NCBI GenBank assembly: GCA_963693085.1
Contig: OY856413.1
Span: forward strand, 470,077,879 to 470,141,878
From: Alisma plantago-aquatica
Taxonomy: Eukaryota; Streptophyta; Magnoliopsida; Alismatales; Alismataceae
Length of the DNA: 64,000 bases
Reading direction: 5' to 3'
Below are positions 11,101 through 21,922 of the stretch, piece after piece (position 1 is the first letter of the stretch; each line of letters starts with the position of its first letter). Both the position numbers and the translations under genes were made by a program. The notes below the pieces were generated by a model. The model did not search any database, was not told the origin of the DNA, and saw only the letters and a program-made list of their open reading frames with translations.

Positions 11101-12243
11101 CACAGTTATCTACCCGAGTCCACATGGTCTGCAATAGCTTCAATCCCCGCCCCTTGTAGCTATGCGGAGGACGACGGCTGGGCCCGGTCCTTGGAAGCCA
11201 ACAGCCTGTTCACTTCTAGGTCTATTTACAGATGGCTCAGGCGAGGCAAAGAGGTCACCGTGCCTGGACACTGGAAAGGCATTTGGCAGGCCAAGATCCC
11301 GGAACGCATCAAGCTATTCCTTTGGCTTATGTCACATGGCACCCTTATGACGAACATGGAGAAGAGACGGAGGCACACGGAGGTACCTGAGGAGTGCCCC
11401 ATCTGCAACATTGGCCAGGACACCTTGCTCCACACTCTTAGAGATTGCACGACTAGCCGGGATGTCTGGAGCCAGCTGTTCCCCAACGAGGATCACTCAA
11501 CCCTCTCTGTGAGTGAGTGGACTCGCTTGTGTACTACAAAGATGGACGACAATTTTATCCTGAGAGCCTTTGCCTGTTGGCACATCTGGAATTGTCGAAA
11601 CGAGCACATCCACCAACAGAAGATCGTACCCATATCCAAGAAGGTCGAATTTATTAAGCTAAGAGTGGATTCCATTGCCAAGCTTTATGATATGCAGACA
11701 CATAAATCTCTTGTTGTTCACCCACCGATCCGGCACCTCAATGCGCAGCCTGTGTACATTTTCACAGACGCAGCACATCACCATGGCCGGGCCACAACAG
11801 CTATTGGTGCCCATGCAGTGCATGCCGACGGTTCCCATATCCTGGGATCGTGCCAAATCATACAATCCTCTAGCCCGCTCACCAGCGAGATCCAAGCTAT
11901 TCTTTTCGGTGCTCAACTGTGCCAGGATAACAATTGGACTGCCTGCTACATTTTCACTAATTGCCAGGATGCTATTGGGCACCTTACTAAACATGCGCCT
12001 CTTCCTCGGTTCCTGCCCTATGCCAGGAAGACCATAAACCTCCTCAGGGCCTCCCTTGAAGATGTCATCCATCATGTCCCTAGAGGACTTAATGTACCTA
12101 CAGATAGCCTGGCTAAGCACGCCATCAAAACTAAAAACTCCTTCAGTTTCACCTCTGTTGTTCCCCACTGGTTTCTACACATGAGCCAGGTGGACATTAT
12201 TTGTGTTTTATCTGCAGTAGAGCGCGGGATGAATAAGAATTAA
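8197..12243 (+). pseudogene. LINE-1 ORF2: endonuclease, reverse transcriptase, RNase H
   Basis: This is the replication enzyme for target-primed reverse transcription. Domains in order are: an AP-type endonuclease (starts MNIVGWNIQG, with GDFN near 8596 and SDHHPLL near 8840); RT (KLDLAKAFDRMNW near 9898, FADDILLLG near 10222); a zf-RVT region (CPICNIGQDTLLH near 11398); and a C-terminal RNase H-like domain from about 11750 (FTDAA, SEIQAIL, PTDSLAKHA). In the third RNase H acidic site the sequence reads FTNCQDA, so an expected Asp may be lost. All 1348 codons stay in one frame. Seven stops lie at 8455, 9034, 9187, 9307, 9472, 9961 and 10336. LINE-3 has Gln where 8455 is TAG, which supports a C-to-T origin. 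Confidence 0.9.
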
Positions 12244-12258
12244 GCTCTATGTCTCTCC

Positions 12259-12266
12259 AAAAAAAA
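12259..12266 (+). other. LINE-1 poly(A) tail
   Basis: A run of eight A follows CTCTCC, sixteen bases after the ORF2 stop. It marks the 3' junction with the interrupted LTR. Confidence 0.6.
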
Positions 12267-13409
12267 CACTCAATCAATTGATAGCTCAATGTCATAATGT
12301 TCAAGGTGTTGGACACATTGATTGGAGTATCAGATTGATTGAAATCACAATTGACTGATTCTGCACAATCTGCACTCCCAACCGATCGGCTCATGTGATG
12401 AACCGATCAGCTGATCTTGGTGAACCGATCGGCTCAAGTGTTGAGTCGATCAGCTCATGGACAAGTTCGACGATTGCTTCAAGTGTTGAAATGATCAGTT
12501 CAACTGTTGCAACTGAGCAAGTTGGGAAAGTCAGATTGGTGAGAATTTTCCTTTCGTTTCACTTGCCCAATTTGATTGGGAAAAGTATTGGTATTTGATA
12601 CCAATTAGAAACAAAAGAGGGAAAGTCGATCGAGAACTGATCAGGACCACGAACCGATCGGTTCAGAAAGTGAACCGACCATTTCATGGGTCCCAACCGA
12701 TCGGTTGAGTGTCAACTGACCGGTTCAGGTCCCTAACTGACCGTTTCATTTGTGAAACGATCGGTTTAGGTTGCGAGTTGGTTGCTTTTGTGAAAAATCT
12801 CGAACCCTTCTACTCCTGCTTTTAGTCCCGCATTGCCCGGGATGGAGAACCCTGTCCCATGACCCTCCTATATATATAGGGGTATTGGGGGCTTCTCAAA
12901 GTACAACTCAGTGCAACCAGTTGCTCTGCAAAGTTGTCGTTCTCTCTGGTTTTGGTAACCGAGAGAGAGCCCGAGCAAGTGCTACCCGCAAAGGGAGGTG
13001 CAGCAAGGAAAAGACAACTGCAGTTGCAACTGGAGGCAGGAGAGTGTGTTGGCAACTAGTACGTCAACAGTAGGGTGCGACTCCTTCCAATTCCTTGTGG
13101 GACAAGGATATTGGAGTTCCAGGTGGTCCGTATGGACTACTTCAGAGGCGGGAGGTTTCTGCCACTAGGAGGACAGCCTTCAATCCTGTCAGTCCCGGTG
13201 CGACCAGGAGTTGCACAGACACCGTCCAAGATAGGAGGTGAAGACCACACAAGGCGCGAGGTATTGTCACCGAGCAAGCCTCGGGACAAGGTATGATTCC
13301 ACAAACCATCCTTTCCTATTGTATAGACGTTGATGCGTTTCCTTGTTCCGGGTTTGGGGGAGAAATTTTTTGTTTTCGCTGCCTTCTCTGCCTCTCCTAA
13401 AACCCAACA
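12267..13409 (+). repeat. Copia-1 3' LTR, second part
   Basis: It resumes after the LINE-1 tail and ends CCAACA. Positions 12601-13409 match 1-809 without net indels. It carries the TATA box at 12869-12878. The sequence TGTTGG at 12307 could be read as an LTR start but has no polypurine tract before it. Confidence 0.8.
12376..12772. repeat. GATCGGTT palindrome cluster in Copia-1 3' LTR
   Basis: About a dozen spaced copies of CCGATCGG(T/C)T and related half-sites (AACCGATCGGCT, GAACCGATCAGCT, GTCGATCAGCT, GAACCGATCGGTTC) occur here. The cluster extends upstream of the part shared with the 5' copy, so the full array in this LTR is about 400 bp. Confidence 0.8.
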
Positions 13410-13523
13410 CTTTATTGGCTATTGGGCCCAATAACAAGGAAATGAAAAAAGGAAATTCAATTATTAAATAAGTATATGAGAAAATGGAGAAAAGAATGAG
13501 GTAGAAACCTCTAGATGGAAAAA
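13410..13523 (+). repeat. LTR-B fragment 1 (gypsy-type LTR)
   Basis: The sequence from 13410 (beginning CTTTATTGGCTATTGGGCCC) aligns with LTR-A from about 44206, including the purine-rich run after it. It is therefore host sequence between Copia-1 and LINE-2. It ends in a likely LINE-2 target duplication, CCTCTAGATGGAAAAA (13508-13523). Confidence 0.65.
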
Positions 13524-13619
13524 TTGGAAAATTGGGTAAATATATTCCAAAAAACCCCTAAAAGGGGACAAAGTTACAAGCCACACCCAAACATGTAACT
13601 ACACACACCTAGGAATTGG

Positions 13620-16600
13620 TTACAGTAGATCCCAATTCCTAGCTATAATAGGAGTAAAATCACGGCAAGTTTTAAAAGTAAAATACATTCTCTTGATCTC
13701 AAGTGCAAGACGGATCAAGATGGCGACAAAGTCAGAAGCACCACCGTTATGTAGCCTCTTATTACGCTCCTCCCAAATGAAGTGAACATCACCAGTGATG
13801 GCCCAAATTTCAATGATTCTAGATTGCTTTGACCTTTTACCAAGATCCATGAGGCATTCATATAGAGAATATGAGGTTATGATGTTGAGTTTAAGTTGAG
13901 CACGTCCCCAAACATATTTCCAGTATTTGCAGCCCTCAAAAAGATGAGTAATGGAGTCATTGTGTTGGCCACATAGTAAGCATGCAGGAACAGGAGCCCC
14001 CGACCAGGAACTAATTTTTTCCATTTTAGGTAGTACATTTGTGAATGCTCTAAAGGTAGTAATGGAGTCATTGTTCTTGGAGAGCCAAAGATTTCCATAA
14101 GCCTTATCAGTTGGATTCTTTTGTCTTGCGTTCTCCCAAAGATCCTTACCTTCCCAAGTTGAGAAGGAAGGCCATAGAGCTACCATACGTCTGTGACAAG
14201 TAGAGCCATTCCTGGAAGCAATAGACAAAGTATCACCATACCTACAAGAAAGCCATGAGCTCCATATACATTGAGCTTGGGTGAACTTCTCGATGCGACA
14301 TAACGAATGGTAATCTACAAGGTCATCAAGTCTCTTAATCCCCAAGCCACCTTCTCCAAGTGGGTAAGTTAAACGTGACCAACTAGAGGGGTGCACCGAG
14401 CTACCCCAAAGGAAGTCAGAAAGTAATAGCTCCATTATTCATAAGACAGCAGGAGGGATGTCACCCATACGCATCCAATAGATGATCAGACTCATGGCAC
14501 TGTGCTTAACAAGCACAAGATGACCAGCCATAGATATTTTAGAACCAGGCCATCTCTGTATCATATCTTTGAGCTTATCTAAGCATTCATGGAAATGGCG
14601 CCGCCTGAGATTGCCTCCAGCCATAGGAAAACCAAGATACTTTGTGGGCCACATACCATGCTGAATACCCAAGCAGCTAATCAAGGCGTCCTTGTTGCGG
14701 AAAGAAGCAGATAAGAATATATGTGTTTTATTTCGATTGCATTTCATGCCAAAAATAGAACCAAATTCAAGCAAAACCTGTTTGAGTTTGACAAGGCTGG
14801 GTAGTCGTCCCTCGAAAAAGATAAGTACATCATCCGCAAACAGAAGATGGCCAAGAGCTTTGGTCCCATTGATGGAATAGCTCCTGATGAGTCTATTATC
14901 ATACGCCTCCTCAAGACATCTGTTGAGACCTTCCATAGCAATAGAGAAAAGTAGAGGGGATAAGGGATCTCCTTGCCTAAGGTCGTTGGAGCTTTAGAAG
15001 AAGCCAACCAAAGAACCATTTAGTAAGAGAGAAAAGGATGGAGTTTCCACACATTTCTTAAGAATGGAGATAAACTTTTCATTGAACCCGACGCCGTAGA
15101 GACAATCCCAAATATAAGACCAATGAATAGAATTGAAAGCCTTAGTAATATCCAACTTGATGCAAGCAGTGGGAGGATTGGATTTCTGATTGAATCTAAG
15201 AGTGAATTCAGCCACAAGAAGGGAACAATCTTCAATACTCCTTCCTTTGACAAAAGCACCTTGGTAGGGAGAAATAATCTTTGGCAGAAGAGTAGCTAGT
15301 CTCCTTGATATGACTTTAGCGATAATTTTATAGAGCATTGAGCAGCAGGAGATAGGCCTGAAGTCAGTAGGGGATGAAACAATGTCCTTCTTGGGAATAA
15401 GAGCAAGAAAAACATGGTTAACTTGCCTAACCATGTTTCCCCCTTCAAAAATCTATTGGACAGCCTTAAGGAGATCATCACAAATGATGTTCCAATTACT
15501 CCTATAGAAGTAACCATTGAAGCCATCCGGGCCCGGGCTTTTATCAGGTCCTATGCTCCACACAGCATCACGAACCTCACTCAAACTTGGAATAGAGCAT
15601 AGAATGGCATTGTCAATTCCAGAAACAAGAGGTGACCAATCTGGAATACAAGAGATTGAAGCATCACAAGGTTGATTATATAGTTGTTCAAAATACTGGA
15701 CAATGTCGTCAGCAATAGCATCTTTATCCTACAATAGATTACCATGTGAGTCAAAAAGTTCAGTTATAGAGTTAATAGCATCCCGTCTCTTGACCATGGT
15801 ATGGTAGACAGTAGTGTTTCTATCACCATTGGAGAGCCACTCCATTCTACTACGCTGCCAGAAATAAACCTCTTCTACCTTAGCAAGTCCAATCTTTCAA
15901 GGGTTTGTTTTTCAGCATGAATGAGATCTGGATCTAGAGGACATCTACGAACCATAGATGAAATGTCTTCAAGCTCCATTCTTTCTCTAACAATCAGGTT
16001 CTTGAGGTTGACATACTGTTTGGACCAAGTCTTCAACTTCTCTTTGACATTCTTGAGTTTGTGACAGAATTGGAAGAGAGGATTATCGTGGATTTCAGTA
16101 GTCCAAGCCTCTTTAATAATGTCCCAAAAACCTTCCCAATCTAGCCAGAAATTGAGAAAATGGAAAGGCTTATTCTTAAAAGAGATAGGCTTCATATTGA
16201 TGTTTAGTGCACAGTGATCTGAGTAATTACATGTGATGAACTTTGTTTTGGAACTAGGAAATTTAGTCAGCCAAGCATCATTAACAAAGGTTCTATCAAG
16301 TTTGCACGCCACCCTTTTAGCAACACCTTGCTTGTTATGCCATGTATAAACCTCCTTACCAATGACAGGTAATTTGGTTAGACCAACATTATCAAGAGAA
16401 GCATTAAAATAACTAAGGATAACAGAGGGCACCTCATGACCCCCATCCTTCTCCTCTTACTTCCTGATATTATTGAAGTCACCAGTGATAAGCCAAGCTT
16501 CATCTATGCTAGTAAAAATCCTCTCCAAGGTACGCCACAGAAAACAATGCTTAGACACAGAGTTCCTAGCATAGATAGCAGTAGTGTAGATGATGAGACC

Positions 16601-16894
16601 ACCTTTATTAATGCATTTCAAAGTGACATGTTGGTCATCCATCTCAACCACAGAAGTATTCCAGCAATTAGGATTCCATCCAACGTAGATACGACCATTA
16701 TGATCATGCAGATGATTAGAAGCCCATAACCAACCTTTTGGGAACATACGATCAGATGTATGTATCATGTGAGACTTGATTTTAGATTCAACAAGAATGG
16801 ACATTGTTGCTTTATTATCAAGGATGGTTTTCCTCACTTCTTTCTTTTTACGTGGCTTCCCCGAGCCATGAAAATTAGTCATGAGAAAGGTCAT
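13620..16894 (-). pseudogene. LINE-2 ORF2: endonuclease and reverse transcriptase
   Basis: This is the enzyme for LINE retrotransposition. The frame starts MTFLMTNFHGSGKPRKKK at 16894. The endonuclease has intact GDFN (near 16475) and YSDHCALNI (near 16220). A frameshift near 15880 moves the frame; from there RT continues with SPGPDGFNGYFY, KLDITKAFNSIHW (near 15150) and LLFADDVLIFF (near 14840). The zinc-binding C-terminus CLLCGQHNDSITHLFEGC lies near 13960. In-frame stops occur near 16457, 15733, 15455, 14994 and 14436. The first replaces a glutamine-type codon after NNIRK. No RNase H domain follows; the frame closes at 13620. Confidence 0.85.
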
Positions 16895-17164
16895 TAATTA
16901 CCTCTGGCAGTCGAACGGGTCTTACGAGACCCATCACCTTTGGACACCCTTGAAGCCTTGGACGATGAAGAAGAGGAAGCACCAGTGGATCATCTGATTA
17001 TTGAATCATCAGTCTATCCTGAACGAGCAATGCAAGCATCCATTATCGGGTCTGTAGTGCCCAGTCCTCCAGTGACTGTAGCGCCAGCACCATCATTCAC
17101 ATCAACACCACGATGTTGTGTCACCCTAGCAACAACCGGAGATGCAGCACTACCATCATTCACA

Positions 17165-18442
17165 TCAACACCACGACATTGCCATAGTAGTCGGAGATGC
17201 ATCACCTGCAACACTACCGCCGCTCGGTCCTCCAGTGACTGCAGCACCACGACGCTGCGTCGCCCCACCAGTAACCCTAGCAGCAACCGGAGATGCTGCC
17301 ATAGTAGTCGGAGTTGCAGCACCTGCAACACTACCGCCTCCTTGACCCGTCGAGCCAACCCTTCCATCAGCCATGCCAGCATGACCTCCTCCAGGATGGG
17401 GCACTCCACCATCATCCTGTGCACCCAAATCAGGCCCAGCAGCACCCAAGACGCCCATGTTGTTGCCAACACCATCAGCATGTCCGCCATCAGCCTGTGG
17501 TCTGGTGCCAACGACACTCGAGGAAGAGGTGCCACCATTTTGTCCTCTGCTTGAACTAACAACCACGACCTGATCAACCCCTTGTTCATCCTCTGTTGCA
17601 CTAGCAACAGCCGCGGCCTTTCCTTTTTTACCAACTACCTTCCAGATTTGCGTTGTTGGAGCAAGATCTACCACCTCAACATTTGGTTTGATAGGGCAAT
17701 TCGACCCATCATGGCCAAATACCCTGCACTCGACGCACCTCTTCGGGACATGTTCATATTGAATCTTCACTGGCATAGGGTCACGCTGAGGCATGTCGAC
17801 CCACACCTCCTACGGAGGTTCTTCATCAGTGTCGATTTCCACCAATACACGTGCCTCTCCTAGTGACTCCTGCCCTAAGGACTTGTAGTCGATCCTGAGT
17901 AGTTTCCCTACTCTGCTAGCAACGATTCCAATAGCCCTAGGGGACCAGTTGCGCCCCATGCTTGGTATGTTGATCCAGACTGGTAAGGTGCTGAAGAAGT
18001 CCTTCTGCAAGTCGTCACCCATCTTGTAGTCCTTGACAACCACCAAATGGCTATCAAACCATCGAAGTTCACCATTGATAATGCTCGTCTTGTCCTCGGC
18101 CGAGTTGAAGCGAATGAGGTAGAACTTGTTCGGGTTGGAGAACAGGTCGAAACCTCCATTAGGTTTCCAAACCCTATGAATCCAAGCAAGAATATGATGG
18201 TAATATGGCCTCTTGCCCATCACATATAGGATCGTTGTATGTTCCCAGCACTTCTCCATGGCGTCATAAGTTGGCTCATCTATTGTCACGGATCGCTTGA
18301 CGTCGATCCTCTCAGGCAGGCTGAACGTATGCTTCTCACTGTCTAGTCCTCCACTGGCCAGAACCTGGTTCCAGGCCCGTCTGAGGGTAGGGCGCTCTGG
18401 CGCAGTAGGTGCCTCAACTCCAGGAGGCATCACCGCAGCCAT
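17165..18442 (-). pseudogene. LINE-2 ORF1: RNA-binding gag-like protein
   Basis: This is the RNA-binding partner of LINE-2 ORF2. It starts MAAVMPPGVEAPTAPERPT at 18442. A DUF4283-like region spans about residues 45-205, and a zinc knuckle CVECRVFGHDGSNC follows near residue 237 (near 17730). The C-terminal third is a low-complexity Gly/Ala/Val-rich tail. A single in-frame TAG at 17812-17810 lies just after DEEPP; the frame is otherwise open for about 425 codons. ORF2 begins about 270 bp further on. Confidence 0.8.
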
Positions 18443-18598
18443 GGCGCCAGAGAGGGAGGAGGGAGAACCCCCTCTGGGGGGAGGGAGGGGCTTACCTCGG
18501 AGTCAGTCATCTCTCCATCCCTGAGGCGGCGCTAGACCTAGGGCAACACACGTCTCTCTGTGCTAACAAAATGGTTTTGCGTATTTAGAAATAGTTCG

Positions 18599-18653
18599 CC
18601 TCTAGAAGGAAAAAGAATGTAATTCAAGGATGGATTTCGTGCCTCTTGGGTTC
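18599..18653 (+). repeat. LTR-B fragment 2
   Basis: This short strip of host LTR lies between LINE-2 and the Athila element. GATTTCGTGCCTCTTGGGTTC matches LTR-A near 44327-44347 and reads on into 24749 across the Athila insertion. Its last five bases, GGTTC, are the Athila target duplication. Confidence 0.65.
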
Positions 18654-20430
18654 TGATAACACCAATTTTTGTGATGTTTTAGACTGTTTTTCGGTTATCA
18701 AAACTACCCTTTTTAACTGTTTAAGTACTTTTGCAATAATTGGCCAACCACGCTCTTAATCCAATATTTCCATATTTTGCAGAGTTTTTCCTCATTTTGG
18801 TACATTTTGTCATCAATGAAGCTGTACTGGCCCACAACTAAGCTCCATCTACACCGGCCTTCCAGACGCCCGATAAAATCGCTGCCCGATAGGGTAATCG
18901 CAACACAACGACGCGTGACCTAGGGATGCCAAGCAAGAAGGAACTGACGAATGACACAACTTTTACCCGATAGGGAGCCCAAGCTCGCCCGACAGCTAAA
19001 GCTTGTCGCCTGACACGGGCCACCCACCGGCAGGCGCCGCCCGTCACGTGACCGACAGCCGACACCCCTGTGCCGAGCGATACCAGTATCGGCCGCCCAT
19101 CGACCTGTGAATAAGGAGGACATGTGGCGCTTCGAGCACCATAACTTCCTCCAACCGCTGCCTATAAATAGCAGCTACAGGAAGCCGAAAAGACAGTTCG
19201 CACAATTGGGAACTTTGAGCGATCTTCGAAAGAAAACTGCGAGAGCAAGAGTGTTGTGCCCCAGTGCTCGTGTCGGGCAACTCTAGGTGAGCTCTTCCTC
19301 ATCCCGAGAGGGAGGGGATGGTTCACTTAGGACCGTCCCGGGAAACACTGCGGTCCGACATCGGCCAACGTAGATGTGCAACACAAGTGCCCAACAGTAG
19401 AACGTGTCGCTCCATGCCTGACACGATATCGAACCCGATATGCTTCGCCCGTCATGTGTGCCGCCCAAGAGGGTGCGCCTCCCGACATGAGTGTATCGGC
19501 CAGGGTCCTTGAGCGGTACAGTTGGCCATCATAGTGTGCCACCTGAGAGGGTGTATCGCCTGACACTGCTGTATCGGGCTAGGCCCCTGACCGGTATCGG
19601 GCTGGAGAGCCGCAGTAGCCTGTCGTCCTTCTACATCAAGAAGGTGATATCTATATTTAATTCTGTTCTTTAATTCCTTACTTATGCAATGTGTTAAGAC
19701 CCTTAATGTTTATGGGAATAGAAAATCCTAATTACTTGCTGCTATATGCTTGGTGCAAAATGTTGGATGACTGCTACGTTTGATATCTGAACTCTAGCTT
19801 GCATGTTTGGATCATGTTTCGCTTAGCTACCGAATAATGTTTTCCCTTCGCAACAAATTTGAGAGTTGCGGTGTGGCTCTAGTGTTTGGTCCGATTCTGG
19901 AGTACGAGAGTGCCTGGAACGGAGTTGTTTCAGTAACATTCCACTCTAACTTAAGTCCAACAACCTCGAGAGAGGTGTTGATGTTTGGTTAGAGGTACCC
20001 ACTCTGAGAGGAGCGGTGCAGGATGTTACTGCTACCGCTTGTTTTACTGAAGTCTTATCCTTCGTACCTTGCTCTAGCTCTAGTTTTATCTTTCTATTCC
20101 TGTTGCATGAAAACCCCTAAAAACTGCTAAATTACTAAAACCTTAAATCTTTCTTGTAGCTCCAGTTGGAGATAGTTTTCTTTGTTTTGTTTGTGACATC
20201 TTGTCGTTTCCCTTTTGGGAATTTATTATCTCTTTACACCTACCGGAGAGTAGCGTGTCGATTCTGGTTTCTCAACACTACCACCCTTGTCCCTGTGTTC
20301 GACCCCGTATATCTACCTCGACCCCGTAAACAAAGTTGCAGGGGCCTAGAAGGATTCGGGTTATAAATGTAAAAGCCTTACTAACTTCAAATCTGCCTCC
20401 AATTTTTGGATGCGCGATTTAGGTCGGTCA
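18654..20430 (+). repeat. Athila 5' LTR
   Basis: 1777 bp, starting TGATAACACC and ending GGTCGGTCA. It is nearly collinear with 22953-24743, and one gap of about 14 bp near 18720 (a TCCTCTC-type stretch present only in the 3' copy) accounts for most of the length difference. A CG-rich block at 18870-19610 is packed with CCCGATA, CCCGACA and GGTATCG motifs. Confidence 0.9.
19163..19170 (+). promoter_or_regulatory. TATA box of Athila 5' LTR
   Basis: TATAAATA sits inside GCTGCCTATAAATAGCAGC, so it is bracketed by GCTGC and GCAGC. It is kept exactly in the 3' LTR at 23475-23482. Confidence 0.65.
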
Positions 20431-20436
20431 ACTTTT

Positions 20437-20454
20437 TGGCGCTGTTGCCGGGGA
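20437..20454 (+). other. Athila primer binding site (tRNA-Asp)
   Basis: TGGCGCTGTTGCCGGGGA matches the complement of the 3' end of plant tRNA-Asp, with one change (CGCT for CGCC). The use of tRNA-Asp is characteristic of the Athila lineage. Confidence 0.85.
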
Positions 20455-20674
20455 CAAGGAAAAATGGCACTGTTGACGAATCCAAATCCACTAACTACAC
20501 CCCCGTGCCTCAAGCTTAGAAATGAGCTTGACAACACTCTTTTCTTTCTTTTATTATTTTATTATCATTACTCTTTGCACAAAATAATAATTCCATTTTC
20601 TAAAAATTGATTTCTCATGCCATTTCAGGGACTTTGAAGTGCGGTGATCTATTCCACCAAACACCAACACCAAT

Positions 20675-21922
20675 ATGCCTCCTCGCGTCGAACCCCAACA
20701 TTCTGGAAGCGAACGCCAAGGGAGGAGGCCTGACTCGCCGCCACCCGAAGGCGACGACCGGTACGACGGTAACGCTGAAGATCCAGAATAAGGAGAGGAC
20801 GAGGAGGGACATCGCCGCGATAGACTTCATCGCCACCGGAGGTACAAAAGAAATCACGGTAGTCAGGAACGACGACATGACGCCAGTGACTGCAATGACT
20901 CAGAGGAAGAAGAGAAAATGCTGAGGGAGTTGGCGTCCACGAAGGCCAACAACTCCCGATGCCCCGTCGTTGTCCCACGTTTCAACACGGAAAATTTTGA
21001 GCTCAAGCCGTCCGTAATCTGAATGATCCAGAACAAGAGCTTCAGGGGGAGTTCAAAGAACGACAACCCCTACCACCATCTGGATGCATTCAAAAATATA
21101 TGTGATACAATAAAGATGTGGGGGGTTCCCCAAGAGCTGATTTACTGTAAGGGCTTCATTTTCTCCCTGGAGGACAAAGCCCTATCCTGGTATCTTGGGT
21201 TACCCCACCAATCTCTAAACGGATGGGGAGCTTTGGCTGACGCGTTCGTTAACAAGTTCTACTTCACTGAAAGAACTGTCAGAAATAGGCAGAAAATAAC
21301 CTCTTTTATGTAAAAGCCAAATGAAAGCCTCCATGATGCCTGGGAGCGGTTCCAGGAATACCAGAGGTATTGCCCCCATCATAATTATAAGAAGGGATTC
21401 CTCGTCACCACCTTTTGTAATGGTCTGACTCCCGATTAAAGGGTGTCACTAAATGCGGCAGCAGGCAATGACTTCCTCGGAAAGAAACCAAGCAAGTCTG
21501 AAAGGATCATCAAGAATATGGCAAAGCTGATGGCCGGTGCTGATTTTGATCAATCTGATAGAGGACAGGTCAAGAAGGTCGGTGAAGGGTCCACTCTTGA
21601 GTCCAGGGCGCTGGAGTCAATCACTTTGCAGATTCATAGAATTGCTACTGATGTTAAACAATTGCAAGAAGATGGCAGTAAATGTTAGAAGCCAGTTGAA
21701 AAAGTGATGAAATGCGTAACGTGCGGAGAAGGAGGTCATGGGGTAGAAAACTACGTCTACACCCAACCTGACACAGACAATGATTCTAACTTGGAAGATG
21801 AAATGACTGAAAATGTCTCTTTCGTGAACTACCCCCAGCTCCACCACACCTTCTATCACAGCAAAAGGGAGGAATATGTGTGGGAGCTTCTGTCTGACGT
21901 AGGCGCAACCTCACTGGAATAA
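20675..21922 (+). pseudogene. gag: Athila gag, five nonsense codons
   Basis: Capsid protein of the Athila/Tat gypsy group. I choose the ATG at 20675 (MPPRVEPQHSG), which gives one continuous frame of about 415 codons. An acidic/arginine-rich N-terminus is followed by FELKPSVI, then the retrotransposon-gag fold (GVPQELIYCKGFIFSLEDKA, near 21130-21180) and CPHHNYKKGFL near 21370. A zinc-knuckle-like CVTCGEGGHGVENY (near 21720) has lost its last cysteine. Stops at 20789, 21020, 21311, 21437 and 21686 are all TAA, TGA or TAG that single C-to-T changes can produce from CAA, CGA or CAG. There is no frameshift. Confidence 0.85.

Larger units (their letters stand above)
6424..12266 (+). mobile_element. 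LINE-1: L1-type non-LTR retrotransposon with RNase H tail
   Basis: A nearly full-length LINE is inserted in the Copia-1 3' LTR. It holds ORF1 (6476-8188), ORF2 (8197-12243) and a short A8 tail (12259-12266). No frameshift is visible in either ORF, but there are ten nonsense codons. The 5' boundary is approximate, and I found no convincing target site duplication. It belongs to the same lineage as LINE-3 (minus strand, 35662-41452), with clear protein similarity in both ORFs, and differs from LINE-2. Confidence 0.85.
1..13409 (+). mobile_element. Copia-1: Tork-like Ty1/copia retrotransposon, 5' end outside window
   Basis: This is a long copia element lying in the plus direction. Seen directly: the last 809 bp of a 5' LTR (1-809) that is repeated at 12601-13409, an iMet-type primer site at 811, a gag frame at 2201-3016, decayed pol, a purine tract at 5418 and the start of a 3' LTR (TGTTGG) at 5429. 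The 3' LTR is split by LINE-1 and resumes at 12267, ending CCAACA at 13409. By hand the two visible 809-bp LTR segments differ at about 55 positions (near 7 percent, mostly transitions) with no net length change. Following sequence at 13410 matches LTR-A near 44206, so the element sits inside another LTR. The left target duplication is out of view. Confidence 0.85.
13524..18598 (-). mobile_element. LINE-2: L1-type non-LTR retrotransposon without RNase H
   Basis: A LINE on the minus strand with ORF1 (18442-17165) and ORF2 (16894-13620). Flanks CCTCTAGATGGAAAAA (13508-13523) and CCTCTAGAAGGAAAAA (18599-18614) differ at one base of 16 and are a plausible target duplication. No clear poly(A) is seen at the 3' end, which reads with repeated CCAATTTT. 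ORF2 stops soon after the zf-RVT region, unlike LINE-1 and LINE-3. Confidence 0.8.

Noticed and set aside
12307..12312. TGTTGG at 12307 as the start of the Copia-1 3' LTR
   Set aside because: There is no polypurine tract before it. A good tract followed by TGTTGG lies at 5418-5434, and treating LINE-1 as an insertion in the LTR explains the layout better.
17014..17634. Plus- and minus-strand frames over the LINE-2 ORF1 tail other than 18442-17165
   Set aside because: Low-complexity Gly/Ala/Val codons leave several frames open; only the one continuing the zinc knuckle is supported.
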